A stretch of DNA of 64,000 bases from Rhabdophis nuchalis (taxonomy: Eukaryota > Chordata > Lepidosauria > Squamata > Natricidae): positions 145,633,462 through 145,697,461 of the forward strand of contig CM077644.1 of the NCBI GenBank assembly GCA_039707465.1, written 5' to 3'. The notes below the pieces were generated by a model, which worked only from the letters and a program-made list of their open reading frames with translations, was not told the DNA's origin and ran no database searches. Shown here in pieces: positions 1 to 10,309 of this stretch (the stretch's first letter is position 1; every line of letters starts with the position of its first letter). The translations under genes were made by a program, and so were the position numbers.

Positions 1-235
1 GATGGGCTGACAGCGGTCGGCTCGGGCTGCCTTCCTCCTCCCCGTCCCAGCCGGCGGCTCTCAGCGCCGCCGGGCCGGGTCGCCGCCGCTGCCTTTAAAG
101 AGGGGCCCGCGGGGATGGTGGGAGTGTGCCCCTGCCCCGACGCCTTCTGCGCAGGTGCATGCCGCGCTGGAGCGTGCGCGCCCCCCGTCTATGGTGTCCC
201 GCTTTGGGACTTTGAAAATCTGGTCACCTTAAGGT
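1..235 (+). promoter_or_regulatory. CpG island, possible promoter/first exon (partial)
   Basis: These bases are strongly GC-rich with many CpG dinucleotides, and composition drops abruptly to AT-rich DNA near 225. One forward frame (frame 1) is open from base 1 to a TAG at 235 (about 78 codons, with an internal ATG at 115). A good splice-donor match AAG/GTAGTA falls at 233/234, just before that stop, so a first coding or 5'UTR exon is possible. The predicted peptide is Cys/Ala/Pro rich and I do not recognise it. A TTTAAA motif at 94-99 could be a TATA-like element. The feature is cut by the window edge. A stray CpG-rich repeat fragment is the alternative. Confidence 0.5.
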
Positions 236-1134
236 AGTATCATCAGCATAGCACTGAGGTTTCCTCCTCCGACTGTAAAAACCAAGCTCATCCCTCTTTT
301 TACATTAGAAAAACAATATCTAGCTCCATCTTCAGTGTAGGCAGAAAATGAAACCCTCACACCTACCACAGCTATATAACATTTGGGATGCTTAGCCTCT
401 GAATATGACCCGTGTTTAGCCAAAGAGTGGAAGGAAAGAGAGTTAGAGATTGTCTGTAGAAAAAGCAAGCACGTTTTGCACACTGTAATTTTTCCCCCCA
501 CAGCAAAAGCTTTAACATGAAACACTGGGAGCATTTTATGCAACAGTAACTTTGAGTTATCACAGAACATAGAACACATAACACCAATAAGATCCCATAG
601 TGAGATCATTTTGGCACATAATTTGCCCTCCATGACCTGCCTGTAATCTTGCCTCAATATCAGCAGCCTACGGAGAGCAAAACTGTGCCCCCTCCCCAAA
701 GCAAATCTTAACAAACCTTGACACAAATAAGAAGGAAGCTTCCTCTTTATTGTGTAATTTCTTCTCTCCAGCTGACTGTATTTCTTTTGTTTTTCTGCTT
801 GGTTGAGAATAATATTTCAGCTAAAGGTAGCCCTTTCACATTTCCTCTGCTTTCAATCATCATCATCTTCCCGGCCGAATTCCTGAGGTTTCTTTGGATC
901 AAAATCAAGTAGCTTGATGGACCCTTCTAATTCAATTCATGGGGTCAATATGACATTAGCTTTGCTCATTGGTCACAGTGGAGCATGCGACACTTTGAGT
1001 TACACAAATATCCTCCTCAAGTTGGATATTTAGGGGTTGTGTGTGGTTGCTGTTGCTTTAGGAAAGAGAAATAGGAGTTATTAACTTAGTGTGTGTTGTT
1101 ATACTCTTGAAACCCAATGGAGTGTAGTAATTTA
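236..1134. other. No recognised gene or repeat
   Basis: AT-rich sequence directly downstream of the CpG island. A 165-codon minus-strand open frame (229-726) has no motif I recognise and is probably chance. If the CpG island is a first exon, this would be its intron. Confidence 0.4.
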
Positions 1135-1357
1135 CAGGATCCAATCTGAGTTGGTCACTGAGACCAGAGGTTTAGTCTTCTAAGCTTTTGGACTCGTTCT
1201 GGAGCCCATCCTTAGGGAACGTCGCTCTAACACAGAGGCACACATTCTGTGGCACACATTCTGCTAGAGAGGTTCCCTAAGGATGGGCTCCATCACAAGT
1301 TCAAAAGCTTGGAAGACTAAACGTCTTCATCTGGGGACCAACCCAGATTGGATCCTG
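1135..1357. mobile_element. Foldback (palindromic) MITE-like repeat
   Basis: The element begins CAGGATCCAATCTG and ends CAGATTGGATCCTG. Two arms of about 85-90 bp (roughly 1135-1223 and 1269-1357) are imperfect inverted copies separated by about 45 bp. The arms share an AAGCTTTTG block and a block reading CCCATCCTTAGGGAAC. There is no coding capacity. I could not find a convincing target-site duplication, so the superfamily is unassigned. Confidence 0.6.
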
Positions 1358-1699
1358 CAACATTGTCCTGAGACATATATATTCACCTTTATCCATGCAG
1401 TAATTTAGGTGTTTGACTAGGAGTGGGGTTAATGTTGCTCAACCTGTGATGACTCATTATGGAAAGTTAAAGTCCATAACTTTCATTAAGGAGCCTTCAT
1501 TTTGCAGGGAGGTTGATTTTGGATGATAATAACAACAGCCACTATGTTCTTGACTGAATCTTGTTTCAAATCATACTAATTAAGAAAATCTTGCATAATA
1601 AAAGCTGCTGCAACTTTAGGGGGAAAAAGTCTGGATTTTCTAATAGAACAAAATTATTTTCCATGTTAAGTAAATGATTAAGAGTCAGTTGATAGTGTG

Positions 1700-2450
1700 A
1701 TGGGTGGCAAACAAATGTAATGATGAAATGCACAGGTACAGTATAGGTGGTACCTTGCTCAATAGTAGTAACTGTGAAAGGGATCTTAGAGTCCTAGTGG
1801 ACAACCATTTAAATATGAGCGAGCCGTGTGCAGCAGCTGCCAAAAAAGCCAACACAGTTCTAGGCTGCATAAATAGAGGGATAGAATCAATATCACGTGA
1901 AGTGTTAATACCACTTTATAATGCCTTGGTAAGGCCACACTTGGAATACTGCATTCAGTTTTGGTCGCCACGATGTAGAAAAGATGTGGAGACTCTAGAA
2001 AGAGTGCAGAGAAGAGCAACAAAGATGATTAGGGGACTGGAGGCTAAAACATATGAAGAACGGTTGCAGGAACTGGGTCTGTCTAGTTTACTGAAAAGAA
2101 GGACTAGGGGAGAAATGATAGCAGTCTTCCGATATCTCAGAGGCTGCCACAAAGAAGAGGGGGTCAAACTATTCTCCAAAGCACCTGAGGGCAGAATAAG
2201 AAGCAATGGGTGGAAACTAATCAAGGAGAGAAGCAACTTAGAACTGAGGAGAAATTTCCTGACAGTTAGAACAATTAATCAGTGAAACAGTTTGCCTCCA
2301 GAAGTTGTGAATGCCCCAAACACTGGAAGTCTTTAAGAAGATGTTGGATAGCCATTTGTCTGAAACAGTATAGGGCTTCCTGCCTAGGCAGGGGGTTGGG
2401 CTAGAAGACCTCCAAGGTCCCTTCCAACTCTGCTATTGTATTGTATTATA
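1700..2450 (+). pseudogene. CR1 LINE, 5'-truncated 3' portion of RT ORF
   Basis: This encodes the C-terminal part of a CR1-clade LINE ORF2, downstream of the catalytic RT motifs. It is recognised by the conserved stretch from LNSSNCERDL through HLEYCIQFWSPRCRKD to LELRRNFL. It aligns codon for codon with the larger copy at 5059-7092 but starts only at about residue 470 of that copy. The Trp of NQWNSLPP is a TGA stop at 2283, and a small insertion follows near 2318, so it is dead. The 3'UTR carries the CR1 hallmark (TTGGGCTAGAAGACCTCCAA, then CCTTCCAACTCTGCTATTG) and ends in a short TATTG-type tail. Severe 5' truncation is typical of LINE insertion. Confidence 0.9.
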
Positions 2451-2745
2451 ATACATAATAACAACATTGGACTCCTGTGATGTAAAACTCATTTACTGCA
2501 TTGTGCAACTCCTTATCTTTAAAACATCTGGATATGAATCCAAAATGCAAGAGTGAAGTGGCTTTTAATGAGGTTGGAGGTCACATATGGTCAAACCACA
2601 AGTTTATTTAACTCATTATTATTCTTTTCCAGTCATATTTGGGATGTCACAGAATTTAGGATCTTCCACAGGCAAACTGCATTTTTTGCTTCCAAGTTAT
2701 AGCATTCATTTCTGTCTTGCATTACCATTTCAAGTTTTAAAAAAA

Positions 2746-2794
2746 TGAATGAATGAAAGAAAGAAAGAAAGAAAGAAAGAAAGAAAAAAAGAAA

Positions 2795-2830
<36 letters not shown>
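2746..2830. repeat. (GAAA)n microsatellite
   Basis: An 80-base run of GAAA units with a few interruptions, preceded by GAAT units. The flanks 2451-2745 and 2831-3120 show no recognised gene. Confidence 0.9.
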
Positions 2831-3119
2831 ATGCCAGAACAAGGAAGTAGAAATATTTGTATAAGCCTTTAAGATCCTATCCCTAGAGCAGATTCAGTAC
2901 AAGGCAGGATATATAGTAAGAAAAAGCACAGGAATTCCCATGATAGCAAAAGCTGTTGGCTAGATTTAAGAAACAAAACAGGGTTTTGGAGTCATAGAGA
3001 AATGTTAGAAATGCTATATAACCCTGACAGCTCTGGCCAGGAAAGACTTTGCCCAAACCTATATATTGTGCTGGTTGTTCCCATACCTGAATTGAAAGAT
3101 TCTTAGGACAGTGACTCTT

Positions 3120-3280
3120 TGCCACCTCATGTCTGGACTATTGCACTTTAGAGGGGTCTGCCATTGAAGATTGCTTGGAACTTATAGCTAGTCAGAACAT
3201 GGTAGAATGGGCAATTATGGGCATGGTATTCCCACAAAACCCCTCTGTTTTGTGAGCGGCACTGGCTGCCACATTTCTTG
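3120..3280 (+). mobile_element. Old L2-like LINE fragment
   Basis: Degraded match to the L2-clade ORF2 C-terminal region that reads, in intact copies, through a SRLDYCNSL-like and a LHWLPV-like motif. Here TCTGGACTATTGCA and GCACTGGCTGCC are preserved at the expected spacing. It is not translatable. Confidence 0.45.
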
Positions 3281-3295
3281 GTGAAATTCATGTTT

Positions 3296-3735
3296 TTGGT
3301 TATCACTTATAAAATGGGGGTCGACTTATTTGCCAAAGCACCAGAAGGAAAGGCAAGAAACAATGGATGGAAACTAATCAAGGAGAGAAGCAAACTGGAA
3401 TTAAGGAGAAACTTCCTAACACTGAGGGCAATTAACCAATGGAACAGCTTGCCTTCGAAGGTTGTAGGGGCTTCATCACAGGAGAATTTTAAGAAATGAC
3501 TGGACAGCCAGTTGTCTGAAATGGTATAGGGCAGGGGTCTGCAAAGTCGGCTCTTTTAAGACTGGTGGACTTCAACTCCCAGAGTTCCCCAGCCAGCATA
3601 GCTGGCTGGGGAATTCTGGGAGTTGAAGTCCACCAGTCTTAAAAGAGCCGACTTTGCAGACCCCTGGTATAGGGTCTCCTACTTGAGTAGATGGTTGGAC
3701 TAGAAGACTTCCAAGGTCCCTTCCAGCTCTATTCT
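3296..3735 (+). pseudogene. CR1 LINE 3' fragment, split by a MITE
   Basis: A CR1 ORF2 C-terminal remnant: a frame with GVDLFAKAPEGKARNNGWKL, then LELRRNFLTLRAINQWNSLP. It is followed by the CR1 3'UTR hallmark at 3674-3735. A 135-bp hairpin MITE (3532-3666) is inserted in the 3'UTR, so the CR1 is older than the MITE. This subfamily differs visibly from the 5059-7092 copy (for example GVDLFAKAPEG against GVKLFSKAPGG). Confidence 0.85.
3532..3666. mobile_element. hAT-type hairpin MITE with perfect 8-bp TSD
   Basis: A 135-bp almost perfect palindrome whose ends read CAGGGGTCTGCAAAGTCGG and its reverse complement. The 8-bp direct repeat GTATAGGG lies at 3524-3531 and 3667-3674. An 8-bp duplication and a CAGGGG terminus are characteristic of the hAT superfamily. 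It is non-coding and would need a transposase in trans. It lies inside a CR1 3'UTR. Confidence 0.92.
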
Positions 3736-4110
3736 GATTGGATAAGGCATGTTATCTAAGAGACCATAGCCTCTACTTATTCCATACAACCATTGGGTTT
3801 GGTATGCTCCAGGTCCAATTAATTAGAGTGTTTCTGGATGGAACTCAGGAAGCAAATGGCTTCTGTTGTATCGCCTGTCCTCAGCAACAACATTACCTCC
3901 AGAATTCATATGGTGGCTTTGTTTAAATAAACCCTTAAAACCTGGCTGTTCTGTTGAGCCTTGAGATAGAGTGGGTGGCAGATCTATTGTTAATAAATGT
4001 TTGTCAGTAACTACTTTACTATTTTTAAGGACATTTGTTCTTTTGTATTGTCTTAAATTGTTTTATCATTGTGCACAGTTCAAAGTTATGATTTCAGATA
4101 GATGATAGAT

Positions 4111-4184
4111 CAGGGGTCCCCAACCTTTGCAACTTTAAGTCTGAAGTCCTTCAGACTTAAAGTTGCATAGGTTGGGGACCCCTG
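4111..4184. mobile_element. Short hAT-type hairpin MITE
   Basis: A 74-bp palindrome with ends CAGGGGTCCCCAACC and GGTTGGGGACCCCTG. The flanking 8-mers TGATAGAT (4103-4110) and TAATAGAT (4185-4192) match at 7 of 8. It looks like a centrally deleted relative of the copy at 24492-24626, with which it shares TTTGCAACTTTAAGTCTG. Confidence 0.85.
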
Positions 4185-4626
4185 TAATAGATGATAAATC
4201 GATGATAGAAAGACAGAACGTTTTTTTAATGAGAAAAATCAAAACATTTAACATTTCCTTCCATATTTTTTCCTTAGGTTTCCAACATCATTTCGTTCAG
4301 TGAAATATAACAAAATGTTTGGCTTAATTGGGCATGAAAGCAGAATTAATATTTAAAGAAATCTGTACTTCAGTACTTTCTTCTCTGTCTTTTGGAAATT
4401 TATAAGAAAGGAGAAAAAAAAAACCTGATAGTAGTCGAGCTACATCATGTTCCTTTGCCCTTGATCTACTAATGAAAGCTGAGCGATTAATTATTTTAGC
4501 TGCTTTTATGGCATCTGTATTAAGTTGCCGGACATTCATTCTTGCAATTATAAAACTGATAAGAGTTCAAGTAAGAGAGACTTGAATTATTGAATGTATT
4601 TGGGTCAATATTAAAGGTTGGGGGGG

Positions 4627-5020
4627 GAATGATATTGTCATAGGTCTATACTACAGGCCACCCAACCAAGCAGAGGAAGTGGATGTACTTTTTGCTAACC
4701 AGCTAACTAAGGTATGTAGGAAGCACACTGCAATAGTAATGGGAGATTTTAACTACCCTGACATCAATTGGGAAACAAACTCTGCACCAAGTGGAAGATC
4801 CAACAGGTTCCTAACAAATCTAGCAGACAACTTTGTTTCCCAAAAGGTAGAGAAGGGAACAAGGGGATCAGCAATATTGGACTTAATTCTCACTAACAGA
4901 GAGGAAATGATAGAAGGTGTAGAAGCTACAGGAACTTTGGGGGCAAGCGATCATGAAATACTGGAATTCAACATTATGCAAACAAAAGTAGTTGAACCCA
5001 AAGTCAAACTAGAGTCTTAG
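4627..5020 (+). pseudogene. CR1 endonuclease domain, C-terminal part
   Basis: Apurinic/apyrimidinic-type endonuclease that nicks the target in LINE retrotransposition. The translation begins at about [19 protein letters not shown] (4631) and contains [11 protein letters not shown] (catalytic Asp and Asn of the GDFN motif) and ASDHEILEF (catalytic Asp-His of the SDH motif). The N-terminal half, with the other catalytic residues, is missing. The frame ends at a TAG near 5018. The expected continuation ([17 protein letters not shown]) is in the next frame, so one indel near 5013 separates this from the RT. Confidence 0.88.
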
Positions 5021-5058
5021 ACTTCAAGAGAGCTAATTTCAATAAACTCAGAGAGAGC

Positions 5059-7092
5059 TTGGGAAGGATTCCATGGATGAGAATCCTCAAGGGGAAAACA
5101 ACTCAAGAAGCTTGGGAAATTTTGAAAAATGAGATTATAAAAGCCCAGTCCAGCGCAATACCAATGAAGAAGAAAAATAACAGTTCCCAAAAGAAGCCAG
5201 CATGGCTGCATAAAGAACTCTCTGACAAATTGAAAGACAAAAAGGATAAATATAAAAAGTGGAAAAAGGGGGACATAACCAAGGCAAAATATCAGCAAAT
5301 AGCCCGAGCCTGTAAAGATGAAGTGAGGAAAGCTAAGGCTCACAATGAAGAAAGGCTTGCCAAAAAAGTAAAAAATAACAAAAAAAGCTTCTTCCAACAT
5401 GTTAAAAATAAGAAAAAAGTTAAGGAAACAATTGGTCCACTGCTGGGAGAAAATGGCAAGAAGATAAGCAACAGGGAGAAAGCAGAACTATTTAACTCTT
5501 TTTTTGCATCTGTCTTTACACAAAGGGATAAAACAGTCCAATCAATCAAAAACAGCACCACAAATATCAGATTAGGAACACAAGTTGAAATAGGGAAGAA
5601 AATGGTAAGTGAGCACCTGTCTGCCCTGGACGAGTTCAAATCACCAGGACCGGATGGATTACACCCCAGGGTTCTGAAGGAACTGGCAGACGAGATCTCA
5701 GAACCACTGAACTATATCTTTCAGAGATCCTGGAGCACCGGGGAACTGCCAGAAGACTGGAAAAGAGCAGATGTGGTTCCCATCTTCAAAAAAGGAAAAA
5801 AAACAGATCCAGGAAACTATAGACCCATCAGCCTGACCTCAATACCAGGAAAGATTCTGGAAAAGATAATTAAACAACAAATAAGTGAACACCTAGAAGC
5901 AAACAAAGTAATAGCCAAAAGCCAACATGGGTTTGTCAAAAACAGATCATGCCAGACGAATCTAATTGCATTCTTTGACAAAGTAACAAAATCAGTGGAC
6001 CAGAGGAATGCTGTTGATATAATTTACCTGGACTTCAGTAAGGCATTTGATAAAGTAGACCATAACTTACTATTAGATAAAGTAGAAAATTGTGGGTTAG
6101 ACAGCAGCACCACCAAATGGATTCGTAACTGGCTGACCAACCGCACTCAACGTGTAGTCCTCAATGGAACTGCATCTACATGGAAGGAAGTATGCAGTGG
6201 AGTCCCCCAAGGCTCTGTTTTAGGCCCAGTACTCTTTAACATCTTCATCAACGATTTGGATGAGGGGATAAATGGGGAACTCATCAAATTCGCAGACGAC
6301 ACCAAGCTGGCAGGAATAGCCAACACTCCAGAAGATAGGCTTAAGATACAGAAGGATCTAGACAAACTTGAACATTGGGCACTGTCTAATAAAATGAAAT
6401 TCAATTGTGAAAAAAGTAAGGTCCTACATATAGGCAAGAAAAACCAAATGCACAAGTACAGTATAGGTGGTACCTTGCTCAATAGTAGCAACTGTGAGAG
6501 GGATCTCGGAATCCTAGTGGACAACCATTTAAATATGAGCCAGCAGTGTGCAGCAGCTGCCAAAAAAGCCAACACAGTTCTAGGCTGCATCAACAGAGGG
6601 ATAGAATCTAGATCGCGTGAAGTGTTAATGCCACTGTATAGTGCCTTGGTAAGGCCACACTTGGAATACTGCATACAGTTTTGGTCGCCACGATGTAGAA
6701 AAGACGTGGAGACTCTGGAAAGAGTGCAAAGAAGAGCAACCAAGATGATTAGAGGACTGGAGACTAAGACATATGAAGAACGGCTGCAGGAGCTGGGTAT
6801 GTCTAGTTTGATGAAGAGAAGGACCAGGGGAGACACGATAGCAGTGTTCCGATATCTCAGAGGGTGCCACAAAGAAGAGGGAGTCAAACTTTTCTCCAAG
6901 GCACCTGGGGGCAGGACAAGGAGCAATGGGTGGAAACTAACCAAGGAGAGAAGCAACTTAGAACTAAGGAGAAATTTCCTAACAGTAAGAACAATTAACC
7001 TCTGGAACAGCTTGCCTCCAGCAGTTGTGAATGCCCCAACCCTGGAAGTCTTTAAAAAGATGTTAGACAGCCATTTGTCTGAAATGGTATAA
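5059..7092 (+). CDS. CR1 reverse transcriptase (677 codons open)
   Basis: Reverse transcriptase of a CR1 LINE, responsible for target-primed cDNA synthesis. Visible RT motifs: YRPISLTSIPGKILEKII near residue 255, the first catalytic Asp in YLDFSKAFDKVDH (D325), SGVPQGSVLGPVLF (G381 onward) and the catalytic FADDTKLAG (residues 411-419). After RT comes the CR1 C-terminal region with RPHLEYCIQFWSPRCRKD. All key residues are present and there is no stop before 7092. The ATG at 5059 is only the first Met after the upstream frameshift, so the natural protein would begin upstream in the fused endonuclease frame. It could be translated but lacks a complete endonuclease. Confidence 0.92.
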   Translation: MGRIPWMRILKGKTTQEAWEILKNEIIKAQSSAIPMKKKNNSSQKKPAWLHKELSDKLKDKKDKYKKWKKGDITKAKYQQIARACKDEVRKAKAHNEERLAKKVKNNKKSFFQHVKNKKKVKETIGPLLGENGKKISNREKAELFNSFFASVFTQRDKTVQSIKNSTTNIRLGTQVEIGKKMVSEHLSALDEFKSPGPDGLHPRVLKELADEISEPLNYIFQRSWSTGELPEDWKRADVVPIFKKGKKTDPGNYRPISLTSIPGKILEKIIKQQISEHLEANKVIAKSQHGFVKNRSCQTNLIAFFDKVTKSVDQRNAVDIIYLDFSKAFDKVDHNLLLDKVENCGLDSSTTKWIRNWLTNRTQRVVLNGTASTWKEVCSGVPQGSVLGPVLFNIFINDLDEGINGELIKFADDTKLAGIANTPEDRLKIQKDLDKLEHWALSNKMKFNCEKSKVLHIGKKNQMHKYSIGGTLLNSSNCERDLGILVDNHLNMSQQCAAAAKKANTVLGCINRGIESRSREVLMPLYSALVRPHLEYCIQFWSPRCRKDVETLERVQRRATKMIRGLETKTYEERLQELGMSSLMKRRTRGDTIAVFRYLRGCHKEEGVKLFSKAPGGRTRSNGWKLTKERSNLELRRNFLTVRTINLWNSLPPAVVNAPTLEVFKKMLDSHLSEMV

Positions 7093-7194
7093 GGTTCCTG
7101 CCCATGCAGGGGGTTGGACTAGAAGACCTACAAGGTCCCTTCCAACTCTGCTATTGTATTGTATTGTATTGTATTGTATTGAAATATTTATAAT

Positions 7195-7800
7195 TGGGGA
7201 TGCTCGGGACCGGGACAAAACTAAAGAAACCAGCAAGACTTAATGATTCAAATATAAAATGCTCTGTTTTGGTAATCTAAAGGGAGAATGGCACATATGA
7301 AGTCATTAAAAATTAAGTGTTCATTGATGAACTGAAAAGGCCTGGACCAGTTGGCAATCTAAAACAACTCCATTTATCACACTGCTGTTAAAATATGCAT
7401 GTCCACTTATTTTAACTGTTGATAAACTGTCACCTGAAAATTCACAAGTTGTGCATTAAAAAAAAAAACATACAGAGTTGCAATAAATGCTTTCAGAATT
7501 TTGATGCACACTTTTTGTTAGTTCTAATTTTCTTTTCTTTTCTTTTTCTTTTCTTTTTTCTGTCTATCTCCTCTCCTCTCCTCTCCTCTCCTCCTCAGCC
7601 CTGATGCAAGTTAATAACGTAATAATGTAAAAAACCAAGAATAGAATGCTACCTAGGAAAAGCATTACATATTGAATTTCAGGAAACGGAAAGTAAATAA
7701 AGATAAAATCTGACTGACAACGGCTTACAACTGGAGTTGTGCATTAAAGGAACAAACTGAAGGTTTGATTTTGGCCACTCAAAAGCTAGTTTATTGTTTT
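7195..7800. other. No gene; pyrimidine-rich simple repeat inside
   Basis: AT-rich unique-looking sequence. At 7528-7596 it contains a TTTTC-type tract that passes into (TCTCC)n. No coding signal seen. Confidence 0.5.
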
Positions 7801-7804
7801 CACT

Positions 7805-7948
7805 GTCAGGAAGTTTCTCCTTAATTCTAGGTTGGTTCTCTTGATTAGTTTCTATCCATTGCCTTCTGATGCTTTGCAGAATAGGTTGACCCCCTCTTCT
7901 TTGAGGCAGCCTTCAAATATTGGAACACTGCTATTGTGTCACCTCTAC
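7805..7948 (-). mobile_element. CR1 LINE fragment (ORF2 C-terminus)
   Basis: The reverse strand encodes a broken RGDTIAVFQYL region followed, after an indel, by the LFSKAPEG-like and LELRRNFL-like regions of CR1 ORF2. About 145 bp with no 3'UTR. Frameshifted. Confidence 0.75.
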
Positions 7949-8059
7949 TAGACCAGATATAGCAAATTCCAGCAAAGTTCAGATAAAGTCTTGGCTCATA
8001 GCACATCAAATTTACTTTGGTTGAAAACAAGAAAATGCAGATAGGCAATAACAGGGGAT

Positions 8060-8480
8060 AGTAGAACAAATGACAAATAAAAGACAAAAAGTTTGGACGG
8101 TGTATGTGGCAGTACCTGGAAACAGTAGAATAGGAAAGAAGGAACTGGAGAAGTTAACAAAATACAAAGACCTGCAAATAGAAATCGAACAACTGTGGCA
8201 AAAGAAAGCAAAGATAGTACCAATAGTAATAAGCACCTTGGGTGCAATCCCAATGAAACTGGAGCATCACCTTAACACCATTGGCATTGACGAAATCACC
8301 CTCAGTCAATTGTAAAAGGCAGCTTTACTTGGAATAACTTGCTTATTTTGCAACACTATGTTTAATAGTATTATAATATTATACAACATCTGTCGATCCC
8401 AAGGCCTTGGGAAGCACTCAATAGGAAGCTAAGAGTCCAAATCCAGTCTAAACATCTGGTTGACTTTGCAACTGATCATC
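8060..8480 (+). pseudogene. Degenerate non-LTR retrotransposon, C-terminal domain remnant
   Basis: An 81-codon frame (8070-8315) reads LTKYKDLQIEIEQLWQKKAK, then VPIVISTLGAIPMKLEHHL and IDEITLSQL. After a stop, a further conserved-looking KAALLGI follows. The pattern of a basic helix, VPVVIG-LGAIPK-like core and LQKAALLGTA-like tail resembles the C-terminal domain of restriction-endonuclease-type LINEs such as R4/Dong or R2. I am unsure of the clade. No RT or endonuclease motif survives here. Whatever its clade, this looks like a protein relic distinct from CR1, L2 and L1. Confidence 0.5.
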
Positions 8481-9685
8481 AGAATGCAACCTTTTAAAAT
8501 AATATTTTAACAGGCCCATGCTAATTACTTTAATAGGTCTCTGCATTTCTCTAACCATGCATTCAATTCAATTCAACCCCGCTGTGATGATATGTAAATA
8601 GAATATGGAATGTCTGTGAAGGGACAACATGAAGTACATTTGATTAAATGAAAAGTGGCTGTCCCAAAATGTACAGGGCTTGCATTGAAAAGTAGGTGGG
8701 TCAGGGCACATTTTATTTTCCCTAGGAAATTATATGATACTGAAGAAAATTACAATGAAAGCCTGTTAGTCAGTTAAAACAGACAGTTTTAGCTGGATTA
8801 GCGTTGAGGTATTCTGTATGTTGCACAAGAGCAAGAAAGGAAAGAACAGCATCCTGGAGGTTGCTCTTTCTTGTGCAGGATGTAGAGAAAAACTGTAGTT
8901 TGTGCACATCAATCATAATTTTTTTTAAACTGATGAACAGTAAACTCACTTGTATGAATAAGTAGAGATTCAATCTTCCCTCTTTGTTCAATGCATTACA
9001 TCTTCAAGATTGATTGATAATGTTCTCCTTCTGGGGTACATTTCCATGTGCTATTTCCCCCCAGTTCCAACTATTCAACCCTTTTCTATACAAATGTATT
9101 GCCCTTCCAGGCATTGCTCTGGCTTTACGGCTTCTTCCCCTTTTTAGTCCCGATCGTTCAATGAGAGCACAGAAGTCACAATGGATTCACCTTGACTCAA
9201 TAACTCCATGTCCGGCTATTATGAAATCATTCTATTTTCAGTGTCCAGTTTGTACAGTCACTTATAAAGAAAATTAAAGACCATACAAACTTAACTACTG
9301 TACTTTCACAAAAATGTTCTGTTCTTGTCAGATCTGCACCCGCAACGTCATAGTTCAATGAGCAATTGCCGGCTTCCCACTTTATCTCCAGAGAACTGTC
9401 ACCCTCCTCATCCATCATAATTGAGGCAGTCCACCTGCTCCGGAAAGGTGGAGCGAGGACCAACCTAACAATTGCAAAGAGGCAAAAGATACTTCATGTC
9501 ACCCCCTGCCTAGCTGCATTTGTCTCAGATTTGGAAAGGTCAAAATGGAAGTTTCTTTTGGGAGAAAGAAACTTTAAATGTATTAATTGTGTAGACTGTT
9601 GAATGTAATTGTATTCCTGGTAGCTTGTAAAAATAGTACACAATTACTGTGCAAGCCAAAACATTCTCAGTAAAGAAAATACTGA
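8481..9685. other. No recognised gene or repeat
   Basis: AT-rich DNA with scattered short open frames but no protein motif, splice pattern or repeat family that I recognise. Confidence 0.4.
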
Positions 9686-9689
9686 ATAA

Positions 9690-10308
9690 CAGATTTGGAA
9701 GGGACCTTGAAGGTCTTCTAGCCCAACCCCCTGATGAAGTAGGAAATCCTATACCATTTCAGACAAATAGTTGTCCAATATCTTCTTAAAAATCTCCAGT
9801 GTTGGGGTACCCACAACTTCTGGAGCAATGGGTTCCAGATCCCATTCCAACCAGTATGGCATCACACACACAGATGTGCGCAGCGCGCATATGCGTTGTA
9901 CTTACCTGCGATGCTTCTGCAAGCTTTCTCAATGCTCCAGCTGCTCAGAGGTGCACCATGCAGGCACTGTACACGCCATGCACATGCGTGGAAGGGCCAA
10001 AAGCTTAAAACACAGGTAAGGGGCGAGGGTGGGCAGGTGGGTCCTCCAGAGAACTGTACCGGTGCTCCGGGCAGGCTCCAGTACACCTGTACCAGGGCGT
10101 ACCACCTGCAACCCACCACTGTTCTGGAGGCAAGCCATTCCATTGATTAATTGTTATCAGTGTCAGGAAATTTCTCCTTAGCTCTAGGTTGCTCCTCTCC
10201 TGGATTAGTTTCCATCCACTGCTTTTTGTCTTACCTTCAGGTGCTTTGGAGAATAAGTTGACCCCCTCCTCTTTGTGGCAGACTCTTATATATTGGAACA
10301 ATGAAATA
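9690..10308 (-). mobile_element. CR1 LINE 3' portion, interrupted by a hAT MITE
   Basis: Reverse-strand CR1: the 3'UTR hallmark lies at 9690-9760 and the ORF2 C-terminus (NQWNGLPPE, LELRRNFLTL, LFSKAPEGKTKSSGWKL) continues at 10130-10300. A 296-bp hAT-type element (9826-10121) splits the two parts, which rejoin in register if it is removed with one TSD copy. The reading frame is degraded at the 5' side. Confidence 0.85.
9826..10121. mobile_element. hAT-type MITE with perfect 8-bp TSD inside CR1
   Basis: The 8-mer TTCTGGAG flanks it at 9818-9825 and 10122-10129. The left terminus is a decayed CA(GT)GGTGGGTTCC and the right terminus is GGAACCCACCACTG-like (CAACCCACCACTG). The interior is CpG-rich and related to the copy at 57239-57546. 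Non-coding. Confidence 0.88.
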
Positions 10309-10309
10309 G

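Larger units (their letters stand above)
4590..7190 (+). mobile_element. CR1 LINE, large 5'-truncated copy
   Basis: A CR1-clade non-LTR retrotransposon retaining the C-terminal half of the apurinic endonuclease, the whole reverse transcriptase and the 3'UTR. The 3' end carries the CR1 signature (GGGTTGGACTAGAAGACC, then GTCCCTTCCAACTC) and ends in four to five TATTG units, the short-repeat tail that CR1 has in place of poly(A). Endonuclease and RT are in different frames, separated by a frameshift near 5013. It is the best-preserved CR1 here and the reference for the other copies. Confidence 0.93.

Noticed and set aside
229..726. 165-codon open frame on the minus strand beside the CpG island
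   Set aside because: No recognisable domain, low-complexity-free but AT-rich sequence with no splice or homology support, and it ends exactly where composition changes. Treated as chance.
6147..6956. 269-codon minus-strand open frame across the CR1 reverse transcriptase
   Set aside because: It is the antisense shadow of the RT frame at 5059-7092. The similar shadow at 25183-25993 recurs for the same reason.
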